This document shows, one piece after another, positions 28,052 to 44,870 of a stretch of DNA of 64,000 bases. A program made the translations under genes and the position numbers. Within the stretch, counting starts at the first letter, position 1. Each line of letters opens with the position of its first letter. Source of the stretch: an uncultured Roseovarius sp. (GTDB lineage: Bacteria; Pseudomonadota; Alphaproteobacteria; Rhodobacterales; Rhodobacteraceae); the NCBI RefSeq assembly GCF_947489715.1, contig NZ_CANLER010000008.1:186001-250000 (forward strand), in the 5' to 3' direction. Under the pieces are notes generated by a model, which saw only the letters and a program-made list of their open reading frames with translations, did no database searches and was not told where the DNA came from.

Positions 28052-28069
28052 TGTCAATTAAACTATACA
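28052..28069. promoter_or_regulatory. PpsR/CrtJ-type box (TGT-N12-ACA) before bchG
   Basis: TGTCAATTAAACTATACA matches the TGT-N12-ACA operator pattern and its TGTCAA half fits the fuller consensus. It lies 3 bases upstream of the bchG ATG, in the ppsR-bchG gap. It would let PpsR control bchG and the genes after it separately from ppsR. Confidence 0.65.
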
Positions 28070-28118
28070 AACAGAGTTTCGGAAAGAGTTTTCTCGGCGC
28101 TGCCTTAGATTGTGATGT

Positions 28119-29552
28119 CTATTCCCGGCTGTCGTCGGTTTTCAACAGGCCATGTTTACGCAACTTCACGTAAAGGCTTTGCCTCGACAGGCCCAGCATT
28201 TCAGCGGCGGCCGCTCGGTTATTTGACGTCAACTTTATCGCGGTCTCGATACACATTTTTTCGATCACATCCGAGGTCGCAGAAACCAGCGTCTTGAGTG
28301 ACGCCGTTCCCACAAGGTCCATGACATTCTGCATCGCCTCTTCGCTCATCACCGATGCGCCGCTATCAGTCTCGACCACCTCGCGCGGCGTGGTATCACG
28401 TATGATCAGTCCAAACCCAAGGTCACCATCACGACGACGCAAACGCGCAGATGAGATGTCTACATTCGCACGCGTGCCCACCGCGCTCAGGATCTGGGTT
28501 CCATAGCTGCGCAACCGGCCCTTCTTCACGGTGGTTTCAAGGATCAACTTCAGATCGACACCGCCCCGCACCAGAAAATCGCCCAAAGACTTGTTGCGAA
28601 CATCCCGATTCTGCGCCGCATCGGTCAGGATCAAGAAGGCCTCATTTGCATCGCGGATCAGGCCTTTGGAATCCGTCAGAACAATCGCGTCACTGGCTTC
28701 TGTGAACAGTGCTGCGAGTGATTGTGCCATTTCCGGTCCTGCGGCGTCCGCATCTTCGACCGGCGCCAAGCGACAAAGCAGAAACAAATCACCGGCTGCT
28801 CTGAAATACTGGGCAAAGGCGACAAGATCACGACCGCTGCGCCGCGCTGCGATTTCAACGACCTTCATTTCTTCAGCACTTGCAGCGGTCCGCAATGCTT
28901 CGATCACGCCACTCTTGCGCCCCCCCTCCAGTGCCTGCGCAAAGGAACTTCCGGCGAGGGTCTCGACGTTTGAACCAAGCAATGTCGCCGCGGCGCTGTT
29001 CAGATCGCGCAGTCGACCGGTTTCGGGTTCGACAACAAGCAGGGGAGTTTCCGATGCCCCCAGGACAACCCGGTAAAACGTTTCGCTGCTGCGGATCTTT
29101 TGCTGGTCGCGGTCCCGGGCAATCTGTTCGGAAACCAAGCGCTGCTGAACTTCGGCAACCGGCTGCATATCTCGACCAAACAGCAATAATGAATTTCGCC
29201 CGGCGACACGGTGCAGCGTATACCGGATGGGAAATTCCCAATCAGCATTGTCCATGTGATTCAATTGCAATGATCTCGGTACAAAATCCAGATCAGCAAA
29301 CATTGATCCGCTGCGTCCCGAGTACTTTTCCCGGCTCTCGATCGTCAGAAACTCATCAAATGGTCGCCCGACCCAATGATCCAGACACCCAAGTGACGGG
29401 CATTCCGGGTTGACCAGGATACCCTCAACCACGCCATCAAAACCAACCATTATCGCAACATCGGATGCCCGCTCGATCAGACATTCCACACTCCCGATTG
29501 CCGGCAATTCGCCCGCATGCAAAATATCGGCTCTAGGTTCTTGCCGTGCCAA
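28119..29552 (-). CDS. ppsR: Photosynthesis gene repressor PpsR/CrtJ
   Basis: Redox- and light-responsive repressor of bch, crt and antenna genes. The 477-residue protein has an N-terminal domain, PAS-type domains in the middle (for example VLGASETPLLVVEPETGRLR and ALFTEASDAIVLTDSKGLIR), and a Fis-like HTH at the C-terminus (NNRAAAAEMLGLSRQSLYVKLR). Cysteines at 260 (FLLCRL) and 434 (KMCIETA) correspond in placement to the redox pair of Rhodobacter PpsR. It lies 30 bases after ppaA. Target-like TGT-N12-ACA sites are found at four places in this window. Confidence 0.95.
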   Translation of the reverse strand: MARQEPRADILHAGELPAIGSVECLIERASDVAIMVGFDGVVEGILVNPECPSLGCLDHWVGRPFDEFLTIESREKYSGRSGSMFADLDFVPRSLQLNHMDNADWEFPIRYTLHRVAGRNSLLLFGRDMQPVAEVQQRLVSEQIARDRDQQKIRSSETFYRVVLGASETPLLVVEPETGRLRDLNSAAATLLGSNVETLAGSSFAQALEGGRKSGVIEALRTAASAEEMKVVEIAARRSGRDLVAFAQYFRAAGDLFLLCRLAPVEDADAAGPEMAQSLAALFTEASDAIVLTDSKGLIRDANEAFLILTDAAQNRDVRNKSLGDFLVRGGVDLKLILETTVKKGRLRSYGTQILSAVGTRANVDISSARLRRRDGDLGFGLIIRDTTPREVVETDSGASVMSEEAMQNVMDLVGTASLKTLVSATSDVIEKMCIETAIKLTSNNRAAAAEMLGLSRQSLYVKLRKHGLLKTDDSRE

Positions 29553-29582
29553 ACGACTTCCCCACTAAATTCAACGTTCCAG

Positions 29583-30407
29583 CTACCCGACCCCAGCGAT
29601 TGGAGACAAATCGGTCGCGGTTTCAAGCCCGCAACACTTTATCACTTCGTGAATTGACTTAACTGCATAGTCCGCGCCTGTACACTGTGTTATCCGCTTC
29701 CGATCCTCGATAACGCGTCCGCCAACGACGATTGGTGGCAAATTTTCCACACATTTGCGGATGGAACCAATCATTTCAGCTGCGCATTCAACAGATTTCC
29801 ACGTGGCAAGGCTTATCCCTATTACAGAAAAGCGACCGGATGACATAAGTTCGATCAACTCCGTATCATTCATCCCGATCGCCATCCGGACCCAGAAACC
29901 GCGTCCACGTAACCCATCAGCTGCCACGAAGGCCCCTAGCGAATGCTGTTCGAAACTCGGTATAATCATCAGTATCGATGGGCCTGTCGGGCTCCCACCG
30001 CCCATCAGCCGCTGAGCACCCTCAGTATTGGGTCGATTCCGGAAGAATGCCTGCAACCGTGAAGCGCCAGTCGTGACCTCGACAAAGCTCGCTTCATCGC
30101 TGACCCACTTCTCTCCGAGATAACGCGACGCATCAGGAATGTAGAACTGATAGAAATCCTCGCTGCTGACGCCCGACGCAATCAGTGAAGACATTACCTT
30201 CTCATGCGCGGCATCAGATTCCGCCATTACCGCTTTTCCCAGTTGAGCAGCCCATTCCGTGCTGCTGCGGGAATTGGCTTTTGCGTCCTCGCGCATCAGT
30301 GATTGCAAGGCAGTTTCAACAAGAAACTGAATTGCCGGGGATTGTTTTGCTGAACCAATATTCTTTTCACTTCGTTCACCAGCGTTCTTACTCAAGCGTT
30401 CTTCCAT
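29583..30407 (-). CDS. ppaA: PpsR antirepressor PpaA/AerR (cobalamin-binding)
   Basis: A 274-residue regulator that binds B12 and modulates PpsR. The helical part carries WVSDEASFVEVTTGASRL, and the B12 domain shows SFEQHSLGAFVAADGLRGRG with the expected histidine, VIGISLATWK and IVVGGRVIED. I start it at ATG 30407, preceded by the strong Shine-Dalgarno GGAGGGG; the frame to 30449 lacks one. It precedes ppsR in the same unit, and the divergent promoter region with bchF carries two PpsR boxes. Confidence 0.93.
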   Translation of the reverse strand: MEERLSKNAGERSEKNIGSAKQSPAIQFLVETALQSLMREDAKANSRSSTEWAAQLGKAVMAESDAAHEKVMSSLIASGVSSEDFYQFYIPDASRYLGEKWVSDEASFVEVTTGASRLQAFFRNRPNTEGAQRLMGGGSPTGPSILMIIPSFEQHSLGAFVAADGLRGRGFWVRMAIGMNDTELIELMSSGRFSVIGISLATWKSVECAAEMIGSIRKCVENLPPIVVGGRVIEDRKRITQCTGADYAVKSIHEVIKCCGLETATDLSPIAGVG

Positions 30408-30503
30408 GTGCCCCTCCTTCGGACGCATTTCCGGTGACGCCGCTTTCAACGGTTCTGTTTTTGCTGCTTCAATGATTCAGAGTGTGTGCAAATCGTATCA
30501 TTT

Positions 30504-30521
30504 TGTCAATTATAGTTGACA
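30504..30521. promoter_or_regulatory. PpsR/CrtJ box, ppaA side
   Basis: TGTCAATTATAGTTGACA is nearly a full palindrome (TGTCAA...TTGACA) and fits the operator consensus very well. It is about 97 bases before the ppaA start, suggesting that ppaA-ppsR is under feedback control. Confidence 0.75.
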
Positions 30522-30669
30522 CTTGAAAGAATGTGCCCTGAAAAAAGTCGTGGAAACACGTCAGGAAGCCAGCGTAACTTCTACAAAACAAGTTGAAATA
30601 TAGAAATTTGCCTACTGCGCACCAGTAACTTTGCGCAACCTTCTAAGTTTACACAACTAAATTTCATTG

Positions 30670-30687
30670 TGTAAATTATAATTGACA
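30670..30687. promoter_or_regulatory. PpsR/CrtJ box, bchF side
   Basis: TGTAAATTATAATTGACA fits TGT-N12-ACA, with a perfect TTGACA right half. It lies 55 bases before the bchF start. It shares this pattern with the ppaA-side box 150 bases away, which could allow looping. Confidence 0.72.
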
Positions 30688-30742
30688 CTACGTCACCGCA
30701 ACACATAGCATCAAAGCTGAACGTTACGGTCGGTGAGGGAAA

Positions 30743-38568
<7,826 letters not shown>

Positions 38569-38569
<1 letters not shown>

Positions 38570-39249
38570 TGTCTTATGACCGCACCCTAGCCTCTGTCGA
38601 AACCTATTTCGACAAGACAGCCACCCGCACCTGGGAACGGCTGACCAGTGATGCACCGGTTTCGAAAATTCGCGAAACGGTCCGCCGGGGTCGGGACGAG
38701 ATGCGCGCGTTACTACTGTCGCGTCTGCCTGATGATCTGACCGGCGCGCGCATTCTGGATGCCGGATGCGGGGCTGGTCAAATGACCTCCGAACTGGCGA
38801 CGCGCGGCGCCCGAGTGGTTGGTGTCGATATATCACCCTCGCTGATCGACATTGCCCAAAAACGCCTCCCAATCAACCTGCACTCCCGCGTCGATTTTTG
38901 TATCGGCGACATGTCAGACCCTTCCCTGGGAAAGTTCGATTACGTGATCGCGATGGATAGCCTGATCTATTACAGCGGCGCGGATATCGCCCAGGTGCTC
39001 GGTGCAATTGGCGCGCGAACCTCGGGGCATGTGAACTTCACCGTGGCACCCCGCACACCGCTGCTGATGGCCATGTGGCGGCTGGGGCAGCTTTTTCCGC
39101 GCACCGATCGCTCTCCCACCATGGTCCCGCATGCACCTGCCCGGCTGAACCGCGCCTTGCTACAGTCTGAAATACGCGGGGATCTGAAAGCATTGCGCCG
39201 CGTCAGCTTGGGCTTTTACATCTCGCAAGCGATGGAGTTCACACCATGA
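38569..39249 (+). CDS. bchM: Magnesium-protoporphyrin IX O-methyltransferase
   Basis: Methylates the ring C propionate of Mg-protoporphyrin IX with S-adenosylmethionine. A 226-residue class I methyltransferase with the SAM motif ILDAGCGAGQMTSEL (near residue 62) and VVGVDIS after it. It overlaps bchL by one base and lhaA by four. Its product is the substrate of AcsF, encoded 3.7 kb downstream in the same direction. Confidence 0.94.
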
Positions 39250-40691
39250 TCCGTCGCCCCCCTGCCGCCCTTCTGCAACTTTCTGCGCGTTACATGCCCT
39301 TCGCGGATGCCGCCAGTGAAGGGTTGCCGATGCGTCAGTTGCTGCGCCTGTCGCTGTTTCAGGTGTCCGTCGGCATGGCCACGGTAATGCTGCTGGGAAC
39401 GCTTAACCGCGTGATGATTGTCGAACTGTCCGTACCGGCAACGATCGTGGCCTTCATGATTGCGCTGCCCGTTCTGATTGCCCCCTTCCGTGCGCTTTTG
39501 GGATTCCGCTCAGACACGCACCGCAGCGCCATCGGCTGGAAACGCATCCCATACCTCTGGTTCGGGTCGCTTTGGCAAATGGGCGGTCTGGCCGTCATGC
39601 CGTTTGCACTGCTTGTGCTATCGGGGGAACAAACCGTTGGCCCGTCCTGGGCTGGCGAAGTCCTGGCGGCCCTTGCGTTTCTGATGACCGGGCTTGGCCT
39701 TCACATGACCCAAACCGCCGGGCTGGCATTGGCAACGGACCGCGCCGACCCCGAAACCCGCCCACGCGTGGTTGCGCTGCTTTACGTGATGTTCCTGCTG
39801 GGCATGGGGGTGTCGGCAGTCATCATCGGGTGGCTGCTCACTGACTTTTCAAGCCTGACGCTGGTGCGCGTGGTTCAGGGGGCCGCTTCTGTCGGCATCA
39901 TCCTCAACCTCATCGCGCTCTGGAAACAGGAAAAAGTTCGCCCGATGTCCCAGGAAGAACGTGCCGCTCCCCGGCCTCGTTTTGGTGATGCCTGGGCCGA
40001 TCTGACAAGGGGCGGCGAGGCCGGGCGGCTGCTGGCGGTGGTTTTCTTTGGCACGATGGCGCTTAATATGCAGGACGTGCTGCTGGAGCCCTATGGCGGT
40101 GAAATTCTGGGCCTTTCGGTGTCGGCCACGACCTTTCTGACAGCCCTCTGGGCGCTTGGCGCACTGGCCGGTTTCGCACTGGCAGGACGGCTTTTGGCGC
40201 GCGGCAGCGATACTTACCGCATAGCTGGGGCCGGACTGGTCGTGGGCATCTACGCCTTCTCGGCCGTGATCTTTGCCGCGCCCATGAATTCGGCCACCAT
40301 ATTTTTTATCGGCGCGGGCCTGATCGGATTTGGGAGCGGCCTATTCGCCGTCGCAACGCTGATCGCCGCGATGAACATGAAAGCCAGCGGCGCTTCGGGT
40401 CACGGCCTGGCGCTCGGCGCCTGGGGGGCTGCACAGGCCACGGCGGCGGGGCTGGCCATCGCCCTTGGCGGTGGATTGCGCGACTGGGTCAATGCCCTGG
40501 CCACCTCGGGGGCCTGGGGCGAGGCGCTGAACACCCCGGCGACCGGATACTCATTCGTCTACCACATCGAGATCGGGTTGATCTTTGTCACATTGGCCCT
40601 TCTCGGACCGCTGGTGCGCAACATGCGCCGCCCATCCAAGACGCAACACCGCAAATCGGCACCCGTGGGCCTGGCCGATTTTCCAACATGA
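39246..40691 (+). CDS. lhaA: Light-harvesting 1 assembly protein LhaA (PucC family)
   Basis: A 481-residue membrane protein of the BCD/PucC family with about twelve transmembrane segments. It shares LNRVMIVELSVPATIVAFMI and LLGFRSDTHRSAIGWKRIPY with the PucC-type paralogue at 25.9-27.1 kb. LhaA promotes LH1 assembly and is encoded before puhA in Rhodobacter, exactly as here. It overlaps the bchM stop by four bases; puhA begins 27 bases on. Confidence 0.92.
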   Translation: MIRRPPAALLQLSARYMPFADAASEGLPMRQLLRLSLFQVSVGMATVMLLGTLNRVMIVELSVPATIVAFMIALPVLIAPFRALLGFRSDTHRSAIGWKRIPYLWFGSLWQMGGLAVMPFALLVLSGEQTVGPSWAGEVLAALAFLMTGLGLHMTQTAGLALATDRADPETRPRVVALLYVMFLLGMGVSAVIIGWLLTDFSSLTLVRVVQGAASVGIILNLIALWKQEKVRPMSQEERAAPRPRFGDAWADLTRGGEAGRLLAVVFFGTMALNMQDVLLEPYGGEILGLSVSATTFLTALWALGALAGFALAGRLLARGSDTYRIAGAGLVVGIYAFSAVIFAAPMNSATIFFIGAGLIGFGSGLFAVATLIAAMNMKASGASGHGLALGAWGAAQATAAGLAIALGGGLRDWVNALATSGAWGEALNTPATGYSFVYHIEIGLIFVTLALLGPLVRNMRRPSKTQHRKSAPVGLADFPT

Positions 40692-40718
40692 GACGTAAAC
40701 CGCGGAGAGGAAACTGAG

Positions 40719-41492
40719 ATGACCGAACCATTTTTTGGAAACTTCGACCTGGCCAGCCTGACATTATGGCTGTTCTGGATCTTCTTTGCGCTGCTGATCT
40801 TCTACATCCAGCGCGAAAACATGCGCGAGGGCTACCCGCTTGAGGATGACGATGGCAAGCCTTCGGCAAACCAGGGCATGTTCCCGGTGCCGGACGACAA
40901 GGTCTTCAAGCTGCCCCACGGGCGCGGCGACAAGGCTGTTCCATCCGGCCAGACACCCGAACGCGCGGACCTGCCTTTGGAAAAAACCGCGGCGGGCAAT
41001 GGATTTCCCTTTGCCCCGACCGGTGACCCGATGGCAGATGGCGTTGGCCCCGCGTCCTGGGCACCCCGCCGTGACATCCCCGAACTCAACGGTGCGGGCC
41101 ACCCCAAGATTGTCCCGATGGCCTCGCATGAACAGTTCAGCGTCGCCGCAGGCCGCGATCCGCGCGGGTTACCAGTCAAGGCCGGTGACGGTGCCATCGT
41201 CGGCAAGATCACTGACATGTGGATCGACGAACCTGAACAAATGGTGCGCTATCTCGAATTCGAACTGGACGGTGAATTCGGCAAGGGCAAACGCCTTGTC
41301 CCGTTGACCATGGCGTGCATCAAATCCGACTGCGTCAAGGTCCGTTCGATCTTTGGCAAGCATTTCGCGGGCGTGCCACAAATCGCGTCGCCGCATCAGG
41401 TGACCCTTCTCGAGGAAGACAAGATCTGCGGCTACTTCGCCGGCGGCACGCTTTACGCCAGTGAAGAACGGCAAGAGCCGGTGCTGGGATAA
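40719..41492 (+). CDS. puhA: Photosynthetic reaction centre H subunit
   Basis: Single-span H subunit of the type II reaction centre, 257 residues. One transmembrane helix (LTLWLFWIFFALLIFYIQ) follows a short periplasmic start; the rest is the cytoplasmic PRC-barrel domain, with REGYPLEDD just after the membrane. The PRC-barrel starts around GDGAIVGKITDMWIDE. A GAGAGG Shine-Dalgarno precedes the ATG. It starts the puhA-puhB-puhC series. Confidence 0.96.
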   Translation: MTEPFFGNFDLASLTLWLFWIFFALLIFYIQRENMREGYPLEDDDGKPSANQGMFPVPDDKVFKLPHGRGDKAVPSGQTPERADLPLEKTAAGNGFPFAPTGDPMADGVGPASWAPRRDIPELNGAGHPKIVPMASHEQFSVAAGRDPRGLPVKAGDGAIVGKITDMWIDEPEQMVRYLEFELDGEFGKGKRLVPLTMACIKSDCVKVRSIFGKHFAGVPQIASPHQVTLLEEDKICGYFAGGTLYASEERQEPVLG

Positions 41493-41507
41493 TCTGGGAG
41501 ACGCATC

Positions 41508-42140
41508 ATGAGCCACGATGACTTCGCAATAGAACCGGTCAAGGGCCTGCCCGAACCGCCGCCTGAGGGGGAAGAAATTCTCTGGCAGGGCCGGCCAAAC
41601 TGGTGGGCGCTGACGCGCGAGGCGCTGAACCTCTATTGGGTCGCGGGATATTTCGTCTTTCTGGCTGTCTGGCGGTTCATCACGCTTGTCGATCAGGCGG
41701 GCGTCATCACGGCGTTTGCCGCATCTTCGCCATTTCTGATCATGGGCCTCGTCGTCTGCGCCCTGCTCCTGATCGTTGGATATGTCCAGGCGAGGGCCAC
41801 GGTCTACACGGTCACAAATCGCCGTGTCGCCATGCGTATCGGTGCGGCGCTGACCGTCACGCTGAACCTGCCCTTTACACAGGTTGGAAACGCCAACCTG
41901 AAGCTGAACCGCGATGGGACCGGCACGATTGCCATGGATCTAATGGGCAAGACCCGCCTGTCATACCTGGTGTGCTGGCCACATACGCGCCCCTGGGTCA
42001 TGCGCCGCACGCAACCGGCGCTGCGCTGCATCCCCGACGCCGAAAGAGTGGCCCGCCTGCTGTCCGAAGCAGCCGAGGCCCGGATCAGCATGCCCCAAGT
42101 ATCGCGATATGTTCCCCCAACGGCCGTTGCCGCAGAATAA
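41508..42140 (+). CDS. puhB: Photosynthetic complex assembly protein PuhB
   Basis: A 210-residue membrane protein needed for reaction-centre assembly. Three hydrophobic segments (for example LYWVAGYFVFLAVWRFITLV and FLIMGLVVCALLLIVGYV) are followed by a PH-like domain containing VTNRRVAMRIG. The location directly after puhA and before puhC is conserved in purple bacteria. Confidence 0.92.
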   Translation: MSHDDFAIEPVKGLPEPPPEGEEILWQGRPNWWALTREALNLYWVAGYFVFLAVWRFITLVDQAGVITAFAASSPFLIMGLVVCALLLIVGYVQARATVYTVTNRRVAMRIGAALTVTLNLPFTQVGNANLKLNRDGTGTIAMDLMGKTRLSYLVCWPHTRPWVMRRTQPALRCIPDAERVARLLSEAAEARISMPQVSRYVPPTAVAAE

Positions 42141-42149
42141 GAGGACCAA

Positions 42150-42635
42150 ATGGTACAGATCGAAACCCACCAGCCAGCAAAGCTGCACGACAAGGAACTG
42201 ATACCGCGCATGATGGTGCGGATGATGCTGGTGCTGGTTCTGGTCTGCCTCGCCATTGTGACACTGGCGCGGATGACCAACACGCCGCTGATCGCAACCC
42301 CGCCCGAAGGCAAGACCGTGGCAAGCCGGGTTGTCCATCTGGCGGTCAGCACCAGCGGCGCGGCCACCGTCCGTGATGCGGATGGTACCTTGGTCGCCGA
42401 CCTGTCACCCGAACAGGGTGGGTTTATCTCCGGCGTCGGACGCGTCGTCGAACGTGAGCGTTTGAAAAACCGCGTCCCGCTTGACGGTCCCGTGCAACTC
42501 ATCTGGCAGGACACGGGACGCATTTCAATTCAAGACCCCAGCACAGGCTGGAGCTCCGATTTAATGGGATTCGGCGCAGGTAACGCCAAGGCCTTCGCAC
42601 GGCTTTTGGCACCACAACAGAGAGGAGGCCAATAA
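42150..42635 (+). CDS. puhC: Photosynthetic complex assembly protein PuhC
   Basis: A 161-residue protein with one N-terminal membrane anchor (MMVRMMLVLVLVCLAIVTLA) and a periplasmic domain. PuhC is needed for normal reaction-centre/LH1 supercomplex levels. The stop shares a base with the next small gene (TAATG), and GGAGG precedes that gene. Confidence 0.88.
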   Translation: MVQIETHQPAKLHDKELIPRMMVRMMLVLVLVCLAIVTLARMTNTPLIATPPEGKTVASRVVHLAVSTSGAATVRDADGTLVADLSPEQGGFISGVGRVVERERLKNRVPLDGPVQLIWQDTGRISIQDPSTGWSSDLMGFGAGNAKAFARLLAPQQRGGQ

Positions 42636-42931
42636 TGGGATGGCTTACCAAAGATATCGAACATGCGCCGTGTACAGTGGAAATCAGTCACAAGTTTGAA
42701 AGTCTGCACGCGCATGTCCGCTTCAACAACGGCGCGGTCATCTACCCCGGTGACGAGGTAAAGGTCCACGGACCCGAGATCATGGCCCCTTTCGGCCAGA
42801 TCGTAAGTGAAGAACGCAAGGCGACCATCTTTCGGGCCTCAGCGCTCGAGCGGCTCTGGACACGACTGACCGGTGATTTCGAAGTGATGGAACTATGCGA
42901 ATTCTCGTTTTCCGAGGAGGTGACGCTATGA
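42635..42931 (+). CDS. Conserved small PGC protein of unknown function
   Basis: A 98-residue soluble protein between puhC and acsF. I do not recognise a functional domain. It has no signal peptide or membrane segment; it includes a histidine-rich patch (HKFESLHAHVRF) and ends FSEEVTL. It has its own GGAGG site, overlaps puhC by one base and overlaps acsF in ATGA, so it is clearly translated as part of this unit. A protein of similar size in this spot is seen in other PGCs, to my knowledge without a known role. Assistance to AcsF or complex assembly is a guess from place alone. Confidence 0.82.
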   Translation: MGWLTKDIEHAPCTVEISHKFESLHAHVRFNNGAVIYPGDEVKVHGPEIMAPFGQIVSEERKATIFRASALERLWTRLTGDFEVMELCEFSFSEEVTL

Positions 42932-44055
42932 ATTCCCCACTGAAACATACCGCTGATGCCACAACTGTCGAAGAAGGTCTGGAGATCGCCGAGGCGCTGG
43001 ACAAGCAATATACCGACGAGATGGCCACCGAGACAGCGATGTCAAACACGCTGCTGACCCCCCGGTTCTATACCACCGATTTCGACGAACTGGACAGTAT
43101 TGATGTCTCGCCGGTGCGCGAGGACTGGGACAAGCTCATCGCGCAAATGATGTCAGACCCCAACAAGGGTCACTTCAAGAAGAACGAAGATTGGGATCAT
43201 GTCGACTGGGACAATATGGAGCCGGAGCTCAAGAAGGAATTCATCGATTTCCTGATCTCTTCCTGCACAGCCGAATTCTCGGGCTGCGTTCTCTACAAGG
43301 AAATGAAGCGCCGGGGAAACAACAAGGACATCACCCAACTTTTCCAGCTTATGGCAAGGGACGAAGCGCGCCATGCGGGCTTCATCAATGATGCGCTTCG
43401 CGAAGCTGGCCTGCGGGTCAATCTCGGCTTTTTGACCCAGAAAAAGAAATACACCTATTTCCGGCCCAAATTCATCTACTACGCCACCTATCTCAGCGAA
43501 AAGATCGGTTATGCGCGTTACATCACCATCTTCCGGCATCTTCAGGCCAATCCAGAACACCGCTTCCACCCGATCTTCAAATGGTTCGAAGAGTGGTGCA
43601 ATGACGAGTTCAGCCACGGCGAGGCCTTTGCTTTGCTGATGAAGACAGACCCCAAGCTGACATCCGGCCGCAACGTGCTCTGGATCAAATTCTTCCTCAC
43701 GGCGGTTTATGCGACCATGTATGTGCGTGACCATCAGCGCCCGGCCTTTCACCAAGCGCTTGGCGTCGATCCCGATTGGTACGGGCATGCGGTGTTCACC
43801 AAGACGTCGGAACTTTCCAAGCAGATCTTCCCGATCACGCTGGATATCGACAGCCCGCGCTGGAGCGCCGGGTTGAAACGGCTGCAAAAGGCCAATGCCG
43901 ATCTGGCCGAGGCCAAGTCTGCCACCGGACCGCTGGCTTTCCTGCGCCGGATCACCGCCAGCGCCCGGGCGGCCACGGCCTTTGCCGGGCTCTACTTCAT
44001 TCCGGCCAAAAAGCATCAGGTGCCCGTATCAACACGGCTGGAGCCGGCGTACTGA
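42928..44055 (+). CDS. acsF: Aerobic Mg-protoporphyrin IX monomethyl ester oxidative cyclase
   Basis: Oxygen-dependent diiron enzyme that forms the isocyclic ring E. The protein has 375 residues from ATG 42928, preceded by GAGGAGG. Diiron ligands are seen in QLMARDEARHAGF and WCNDEFSHGEAF, with an earlier glutamate in SSCTAEFSGCVLYKEMKRRG. Its presence, with no BchE in the window, shows bacteriochlorophyll made under oxygen. It is directly followed by puhE and hemA. Confidence 0.96.
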   Translation: MNSPLKHTADATTVEEGLEIAEALDKQYTDEMATETAMSNTLLTPRFYTTDFDELDSIDVSPVREDWDKLIAQMMSDPNKGHFKKNEDWDHVDWDNMEPELKKEFIDFLISSCTAEFSGCVLYKEMKRRGNNKDITQLFQLMARDEARHAGFINDALREAGLRVNLGFLTQKKKYTYFRPKFIYYATYLSEKIGYARYITIFRHLQANPEHRFHPIFKWFEEWCNDEFSHGEAFALLMKTDPKLTSGRNVLWIKFFLTAVYATMYVRDHQRPAFHQALGVDPDWYGHAVFTKTSELSKQIFPITLDIDSPRWSAGLKRLQKANADLAEAKSATGPLAFLRRITASARAATAFAGLYFIPAKKHQVPVSTRLEPAY

Positions 44056-44870
44056 TGTCGACACCCTGGATCGCGGCTCTTTTTGCGCTCTTTGCCTGGT
44101 GGTTTTCCACCGGGGCGATCCTTTGGCTCGTGCGCCATGCCGACCGTCGCGGTCGGCAGGCGCGCCTGATCTGTACCGTTGCAGGATTGCCTGTCTTGGG
44201 CTTTGGAATCTGGGGCTTTGGCGCAACCCTGCATGACCCGGGCCTTCAGGCCGCCTATGGCGCCTTCCTTGCGGCGCTGGCAATCTGGGGCTGGATAGAA
44301 CTGGCCTTTCTGACCGGCACGATTACCGGCCCTAATCTCTACGAATGCCCGGAATACACCCCAGAATGGGAACGTTTCGTCCGCGCCTGGGGCACCATCG
44401 CCTATCACGAAATGCTATTGGTGCTGGTCCTTGTTCTGCTCTGGCTTTTCAGCCAGGGGGCAGTAAACGGCTTTGGCCTGTGGACCTTCACGATCCTCTA
44501 TTTTGCGCGCATTTCCGCAAAACTGAACCTCTTCTACGGGGTGCCGCGGATCAATACCGAATTTATCCCGGAGGTGCTGCGCCATCTGCCCAGCCATTTC
44601 CGGATTTCCCGCCTGAACTGGATTTTCCCGTTCTCGGTCACGGCCCTCAGCTTTGCCGTCGCCTGTTGGCTGGAGCGTCTCCATGCGGCAGATACGGCTG
44701 GAGAGGTTGCCGGATTTGCCTTGCTGACTGCGATCACGGCACTGGCACTGCTGGAACATTGGCTGATGGTCCTGCCGCTGCCCGATGCAAAACTCTGGCG
44801 CTGGATGCTCCCCGCGCCCAAACCGAAACCACAATCTACGACCCAAACGGAGGGACATCATGAATTTTGA
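44055..44870 (+). CDS. puhE: Photosynthetic complex assembly protein PuhE
   Basis: Integral membrane protein of 271 residues with about seven hydrophobic segments, starting at ATG 44055, which shares a base with the acsF stop. It contains [17 protein letters not shown] and [20 protein letters not shown] segments. PuhE modulates photocomplex levels in Rhodobacter, and the acsF-puhE-hemA order is usual in roseobacters. The end overlaps hemA by 11 bases. Confidence 0.88.
   Translation: MSTPWIAALFALFAWWFSTGAILWLVRHADRRGRQARLICTVAGLPVLGFGIWGFGATLHDPGLQAAYGAFLAALAIWGWIELAFLTGTITGPNLYECPEYTPEWERFVRAWGTIAYHEMLLVLVLVLLWLFSQGAVNGFGLWTFTILYFARISAKLNLFYGVPRINTEFIPEVLRHLPSHFRISRLNWIFPFSVTALSFAVACWLERLHAADTAGEVAGFALLTAITALALLEHWLMVLPLPDAKLWRWMLPAPKPKPQSTTQTEGHHEF

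Larger units (their letters stand above)
30408..30742. promoter_or_regulatory. Divergent ppaA-bchF control region
   Basis: About 335 bases, AT-rich, between the ppaA and bchF starts. It contains two exact TGT-N12-ACA boxes (30504-30521 and 30670-30687), one nearer each gene. No small gene is supported. It should contain the promoter of the long bchF-to-puhA transcript and that of ppaA-ppsR. Confidence 0.7.
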
